Source of the DNA: Riptortus pedestris
Lineage: Eukaryota; Arthropoda; Insecta; Hemiptera; Alydidae
Direction: 5' to 3'
NCBI GenBank assembly: GCA_019009955.1
Contig: CM032228.1
Location: forward strand, 100,189,001-100,253,000
DNA: 64,000 nt
How positions within the stretch are numbered: position 1 is the stretch's first letter; each line of letters opens with the position of its first letter. This document shows positions 58,926 through 64,000 of this stretch, piece by piece. The position numbers and the translations under genes were made by a program. Under the pieces are notes generated by a model, which worked only from the letters and a program-made list of their open reading frames with translations, ran no database searches and was not told the DNA's origin.

Positions 58926-59001
58926 TGCCTGTATATTTATCAATTACAAACCTTCGCGTGGGAAATCTGCTTAGTTTACGCAGCCCCTACATGACGGACT
59001 T
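58926..59001 (-). mobile_element. Old HINE-L, right part (split by the LINE)
   Basis: From the second TSD copy (TGCCTGTATAT), CGTGGGAAATCTGCTTAG and CGCAGCCCCTACATGACGGACTT complete the element interrupted at 56940. Confidence 0.8.
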
Positions 59002-59599
59002 ATATATATGTTAAGCAGGCCTCAAGACAAGAAAGCCAGAAATCTGAATGTTTCAATAACATGATCATATTCTACACTTTAAGATAACTATAATTAAACA
59101 GCCATCGATGAAGGCAAAAGAGTCTAGGGACAAGCATTTAATACTTTTGCATCCAGAGCAATTAAAACTATTAATCCAGTCTATTATGTTATGCGTTGCT
59201 TGGTAAATATAAGTTGTTCCCTAGGCTAATAGCCCAAGCCATTTTCGCATCAGTTAAAACAGTTATACCCTCAAATGAGTCTCACGACAAGTCCTTAAAC
59301 TGAAGGTTCCCAATGATTTTCCGAACGATAATACGATCATTTTATTTACGAATCTTAGGAAGCAACATGCATTTATACAATGATTTCTGGCATAGTAGAT
59401 AGTAAAGCCTTTAAAACTACCATCACTCCGTCTTGCCCCTTTGACAATAGCAATCCACAGTATGATTTTGCTTCTAGTGGTATCTTCATAGATTCCCTAG
59501 GGGAAATGAGCTGTAATCATGAATCATTAAATATCAATCTACCAAGTAGTTGGGGAAATGAATTTTTAAATGATTAACACCATACTTCGAATGATCCCA

Positions 59600-60075
59600 G
59601 CAAACACTATAGGTTGAAATTCATCAATAACTGAAATTGAGTTAGTGGATATAGGAGGAATAGTGAGATTTAGAGAAGGAGAAACAAAAATTCGAATTGT
59701 TTACGTTGTTATGAGTCAGGCTGAAAAATGTTATATAAATTGAAATGTTATTTATATTGAAGATGTAACAGTCTAGAGTTATTTCCTGACACTTTTTCTC
59801 TATCTCGAATATTAACTGAATTAATTGCATAATTTTTTCTGCTGTTTTTTTTTAACCCGCATTCTTCATACAAATGCGATTTTCAATTAAAGAAACTTGA
59901 CCTCATAAAACATCAAAACTAATTCATTAAAATTTCAATTACTTTTCACATAGACTTCTTATTACGGGAGACGGTGTCATCAGCGTGGCGTTGCAGTGTG
60001 GGAAATCGACTTAGTTAAATGGCACTTTCAGAATACAAAAGAGATGAGTGCTGCTTAATTTAAGCAGATTTCTCA
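59600..60075 (-). mobile_element. HINE-L, decayed copy
   Basis: A weak core (AATTGAGTTAGTGGATATAG, TTTCTCTATCTCGAATATTAAC at about 59796) and a degraded 5' module (GTGTGGGAAATCGACTTAG near 60000). A second trace (TTTAAGCAGATTTCTCACAC) follows at 60060. Confidence 0.45.
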
Positions 60076-60299
60076 CACGCTGTAATGAAATCATCAGCAG
60101 GTTGAATTCTCTACTTCGTCTTTAGCAAAAGCATTATACAAACAAGACTCGAAATGAAATGATGAGATGTTAGTAATATAGTGAATTAAAACAAAAACAA
60201 AAATCAAATAACGCTTTTATTTAATAGTCAAGTAAGAGAAAAATGTAAATAACAGCAATTTTGGGACTAACTTTTTTTTAATTTTATTTTTATATTTTT

Positions 60300-60720
60300 A
60301 TCTGGGACCCAGTATTGAAGAAGAAGCCGTTGTAAGCCAGTTAGAGAAGAGCAAGGGGGCATTAATTATCACTACGATTTTTTTTTTTAATGTATATCTG
60401 CTATAAAATAATTGCTAGGATATTTGGCTTTGTTCATTCTACCATTTCTGTAAAAACCCAATGCTAGTTCTTTATTCTCATACAGAATAAACACATACGC
60501 TCACTCTGTCTCTCATGGAGAGAGACAGAGTGAGCGTATGTGTGTGTGCGCGTGAGAGAGTGTGAGTGAGAGAGAGGGGGGCAGAGAAAGCGAGTGCAGA
60601 CAAAAGAAACAGCTGGCAGAGAGCGTAGCAGCTGCCGGCCGGCAGTCAGGGCCAGCTGCTATCATCAGCTGTACGAGCCAAGGACGTCCCTACACCTCTG
60701 AAACACTGTCAACACTGGCT
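60300..60720. other. Purine-to-pyrimidine GC island 15
   Basis: GAGAGAGAGGGGGGCAGAG and earlier GAAGAAGAAGCCG left; ACGTCCCTACACCTC and CATTCACTCC right; switch near 60630. It includes the perfect hairpin and several CAGCTG sites. Confidence 0.55.
60491..60543. repeat. Perfect 24-bp hairpin with 5-nt loop
   Basis: Arm ACACATACGCTCACTCTGTC plus TCTC (60491-60514) pairs exactly with 60520-60543. The sequence is GA/CT-rich and sits in an R-to-Y island. Confidence 0.95.
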
Positions 60721-60943
60721 CTTATAGGCTACATTCACTCCAGCAATAAACCACACATTGGTTACATCCTGAGTAACTTCCAAAAACTTACGCAACCCAA
60801 AGTAAAGAAGATTAATCCCATAAAATGTATGAACTTCAAAGATAGTTTTAAATGCGTGTTCTTCTCCAATAAAGTTTTTGGAGCATCTAAAACTATACAC
60901 ATTTAAGTAGAAATAAACATAAATCAAATGGGCAAATCTCAAT

Positions 60944-61051
60944 TTATTTTTTCTTGACAACCTGGAAAATAACATGTCTTTCGAAGCCTCCGCCTCTCCA
61001 GTACGCTAGATTTTCATTTTCCTGGAGGCGCAGAGGTTCAAACGAACCCAT
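60944..61051 (-). CDS. Candidate 35-codon small ORF, unidentified
   Basis: The minus strand has an ATG in good context (CAACAATGG) followed by 35 codons and TAA. The peptide begins MGSFEPLRLQENENLAYW and continues with a Gly-rich, aromatic segment (RGGGFERH) and a basic tail (VVKKK). An in-frame TAA lies 15 bases upstream of the ATG, so the start is the only one available. AATAAA overlaps the stop codon. The composition (Trp, Gly-Gly-Gly, few low-complexity residues) looks more protein-like than most short ORFs here, but I do not recognise the family. It lies on the same strand as the TFAP4-like exon, about 5 kb upstream of it, with no visible link. It could be a real microprotein gene, a terminal exon, or chance. 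Confidence 0.25.
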   Translation of the reverse strand: MGSFEPLRLQENENLAYWRGGGFERHVIFQVVKKK

Positions 61052-64000
61052 TGTTGACTTCCAGGGACCTTAGACGAAAATCCGCCCACTAATGAACCTA
61101 AAAATATAAAAGCTCCCAGTCGATAGAGCATTTCATTTAACCCAACCAGCTGTAGTGACGGGGTCTTTAAATGTCAATTTCACTTAATATGAAAATTTGA
61201 CAAATACAATATTCACGTAATTTAATTCAATTATATCAGCCCGGAATAAAATATAGTAGAATTTTCACAATCTTCAAAAGCATAAATATTTATAGTTGAT
61301 CCACAGAGATTAAGGGCAGTGTAGCAATAAATAAAAATATAGTTATTTCAAATAAGTAAAAAATAAGCCTTAAGTCCTTAATCATTTAATTAATAATTTA
61401 AACTAAAGATCTGGAATATGTTGGGTCATTATCGAATTCTGAAATCCTCTAAATTGGAGGCATTTATTTTCAGCGTGTAAATTTGAACTTTTATCGTGGA
61501 ATTTGAAAAGAAAATTTAATATTGCAAATGCTGAAAATCCGGAGATTTCTATGAAGCATATTTTCTACGCGGGTTGATATAATTTTGCCGATGTTTTTCT
61601 AAGTCAATGAGGAAACGAAGTATACGGCAAATTTCATGAACAGATGAAATTATGAGGTAAAATGTGTGTTGATTTGACACACACACAACACAAGAGGCGT
61701 AAACTTAGCAAATTTCCCCAGTTCAAGAAACATACGTTATGCTATCTCACATTCTAATCTCTATTTCTCCCATAGTAAGACCTGTGTGACAAAATATGAT
61801 TACTGAAAGTCGAAGGGAGCTATTTACGTGAAGGTACAGAGTACAGATGGTGGAAATAGAATTGTATCTAATTATTTGTCAAAAAGAAGAGATAGATTGT
61901 TAGGAGATAAATCTTGGTCAATCCTTTGCATCATTCGTCTATGTACGGTGATGTATGAAGTAAAACTAACAAGTGACAGTTCAGGGATTAATATAATCTG
62001 CAAAACAAAATCCAAGGATTTGTTATTAAGGAATTTTAGAAGCTATATAAAGTTAAAAAAATAGTCAAATGCAGGATAGTACAGGGCACTCGGAATAAAC
62101 CAGTCGGCTAATTTTATGAAAGGTTTGTTTTCTTAAAACGAACAAGAACATATTAAATCGCGGATATCTTCAGAAGTGATTATAAATACTGTTTAAAATT
62201 TAAACAAACTCTGCCAAAATAAAGAAATTTAACGAAAGTTAGCGCCAGACGATTAAAACGAATTAAGAGGGGAAAAAATCTAATCATTAGACGTTTCCTC
62301 AAAATCAAAACAAGATACTTTGGCCACTTATCAAAAAGAAGCATGATTACAAGACTGAAGGCCTGGAATTATCTATCATATGCTGCCAAATAAGCATGCA
62401 CGGATTACAGATGTCCCACATACTCAGATGTCACTAAATAGCCTATTTCAATTATTAAATCTTAGTCAGTGATATCCAGTTGATTACCAAATGATCATAC
62501 TACTTATTGACGGGAGTTAAGATATGACATAACCCAAACAACTGTTATATAGAATATGGCTGCCAAGTATAATACTTACGAATTAATTAGTTTACACTCT
62601 TCGGTTTTAGGAAGGTCTAATCCCGATATTGAAGATATGAAATCTAACAAAGATATGTTAACGTCTTTAAGATCAGCCTGTAACATGTCACAAGTTGAGA
62701 GCCTAATGCTTGAGGTCGATTACAAGTTAACCAAGGTAACACGATTAAACAAATGAATTTATCCAACAATGCGTTCTATTAATTAAATGTAAAAACAAAA
62801 AAAAAAAAAATAATAGATAATTTTTGCGATGTTATCCAAGAAAGTAAAATGAAACAAAAATTTCTTTCATCCAATAGAAGTACGTCCGTTTTAAATCCCA
62901 TTAATACAAAAATTTCTTCTTAATATTGTCATGTGATACAAATAATTAATATGCTAGCCCAGTAGTAATAACAATTATTTTAGAGTAAAGAACAGCAATG
63001 CCGTCTGCCTGTATCAGTATCAGAACCATAAATAAGTTCGTTCATTTAAATAGATTATTCCACATACGATTATAAGTGAAATACAACTCACTCAGGAAAA
63101 CCACTTAAGTAATTACTTAACACACCAAAATATTACACCCAAATTATATAATAGTTTCTAGAATAACTCATATAGCAAATAAACTAAGAGAATTTCTAAA
63201 TAACAGTTCTAATCTCTCTGAATGTAATCGGGAGTTAACTATTTCCTTTCAGCCTAGAAAATTGTATTATTAGATAATAATAATGCAATTATTAGATAAT
63301 AATCTGTGCTCATGAGTCTCTTAGAGCAACTGAAGCAAAAGCAACATATACCATAAAAATCCAAAACTGATTTTAATGACAAAAACTATGTAAAAAATCA
63401 ACAATCAATACCATATGAATGAACGATAGTTCACAGTTTAAGTCCGAATAACTTTTGCATGGTACATAATATAAAACTATAACTATTCTGAAATATATGA
63501 AGCTTAAATGAAAGGTCTATAAATGGATACAAAAAGTCTATGAAGGTCATCCATCGAATACTGACCTAGCCAGATGAATTAATAATAGATGCCCAAAAAA
63601 AGAAAAATATTTTCCCTAATAACTTGGATCAATTAGTAATCAGTAAATCATAATGTTCAATTTAAAATGTAACTGGTAACAGAACATAAACAGAAATTTA
63701 TGGTGGCCTAACAAACTGTATAAGTTAACATTATTAACTATAAAAGTATAGGCAAATTTCTAAAATTATTACAATTTGTGGCATCGATAGGTTTTAAATA
63801 TGTAATTAGCAACAAGGGGGTCTTAGGAAATTATAGAAAACTCTATATTATAAAAGAAAAAACTGTTTTTTTATATTAGAAATATGTATATTTTTTTTAT
63901 TAAACAAGTTAGGAAGTGATAATTTTTGAATGTGTGTAGAAAAACAGAGATAATATTAGACAAAGTAAATATATTTTAATCAGAAGTTGTCGGAGAGTTA
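61052..64000. other. Gene-free AT-rich end of the window
   Basis: A weak HINE-L 5'-module-like trace (GCGTAAACTTAGCAAATTTCC) occurs near 61695. ORFs of 78 codons (61828-62064) and 66 codons (62556-62756) show no recognisable domain. No splice-flanked exon seen. Confidence 0.45.

Noticed and set aside
59189..59281. Short minus-strand peptide resembling an RNase H-like segment (DSFEGITVLTDAK)
   Set aside because: It is only about 30 codons between stops, with no catalytic pattern beyond a single TD, so it is not distinguishable from chance.
1..64000. LTR retrotransposon or integrated viral sequence
   Set aside because: No paired LTRs, primer-binding site, gag/pol motifs or viral-type ORFs were seen anywhere in the window.

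Overview
This window looks like a piece of an animal nuclear genome, most likely an insect with a large, AT-rich, transposon-filled genome. The evidence is spliceosomal introns, tRNA-derived SINEs, a LINE, Tigger/pogo and hAT relics, and two very abundant rolling-circle-type element families. There are no operons, no bacterial-style coding density, no rRNA and no CRISPR. Species cannot be read from the sequence. The only protein-coding exon recognised with confidence is on the minus strand at 55923-56124: the basic region and helix 1 of a TFAP4/AP-4 (Drosophila cropped, crp) bHLH factor, bounded by consensus splice sites. No other exon of this gene was recognised, so most of the window may be intron or intergenic DNA.

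Layout. 1-3.3 kb: anonymous AT-rich DNA with a (TA)n tract and a GC-richer block of unknown nature. 3.3-16 kb: many copies of a HINE/DINE-1-like element ('HINE-L' here). It starts AAGTCCGTCACG with a small hairpin, carries a subterminal AGCAGATTTCCC, has a microsatellite at a fixed internal site, and ends in a stem-loop plus CTAA. One copy is split by a 2.06-kb Helitron (7529-9589). 16-17.3 kb: a Helitron-like 3' end and a hAT relic. 19.1-23.5 kb: three non-autonomous Helitrons head to tail, flanked as one unit by A and T. 25.6-26.1 kb: a minisatellite. 26.8-36.8 kb: more HINE-L copies, one holding a Tigger-like MITE. 37-40.4 kb: Helitron repeats in inverted orientation with a further Helitron inside. 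40.7-52.6 kb: HINE-L copies, some nested in each other. 53.9-55.9 kb: a Helitron nested in a Helitron. 56.2-59.0 kb: an old HINE-L split by a LINE, which is split by a young HINE-L, which carries a SINE. 59-64 kb: mostly anonymous DNA with decayed HINE-L pieces, a perfect 24-bp hairpin and one candidate small ORF.

Between the transposons, about fifteen GC-richer islands of 150-500 bp recur. Each runs from purine-rich (G/A) on the left to pyrimidine-rich (C/T) on the right of the + strand. They do not match the element families in the window and are the signal least explained by annotation. All repeat calls come from comparing copies within this window by eye. No database search was possible, so family names are based on structure.
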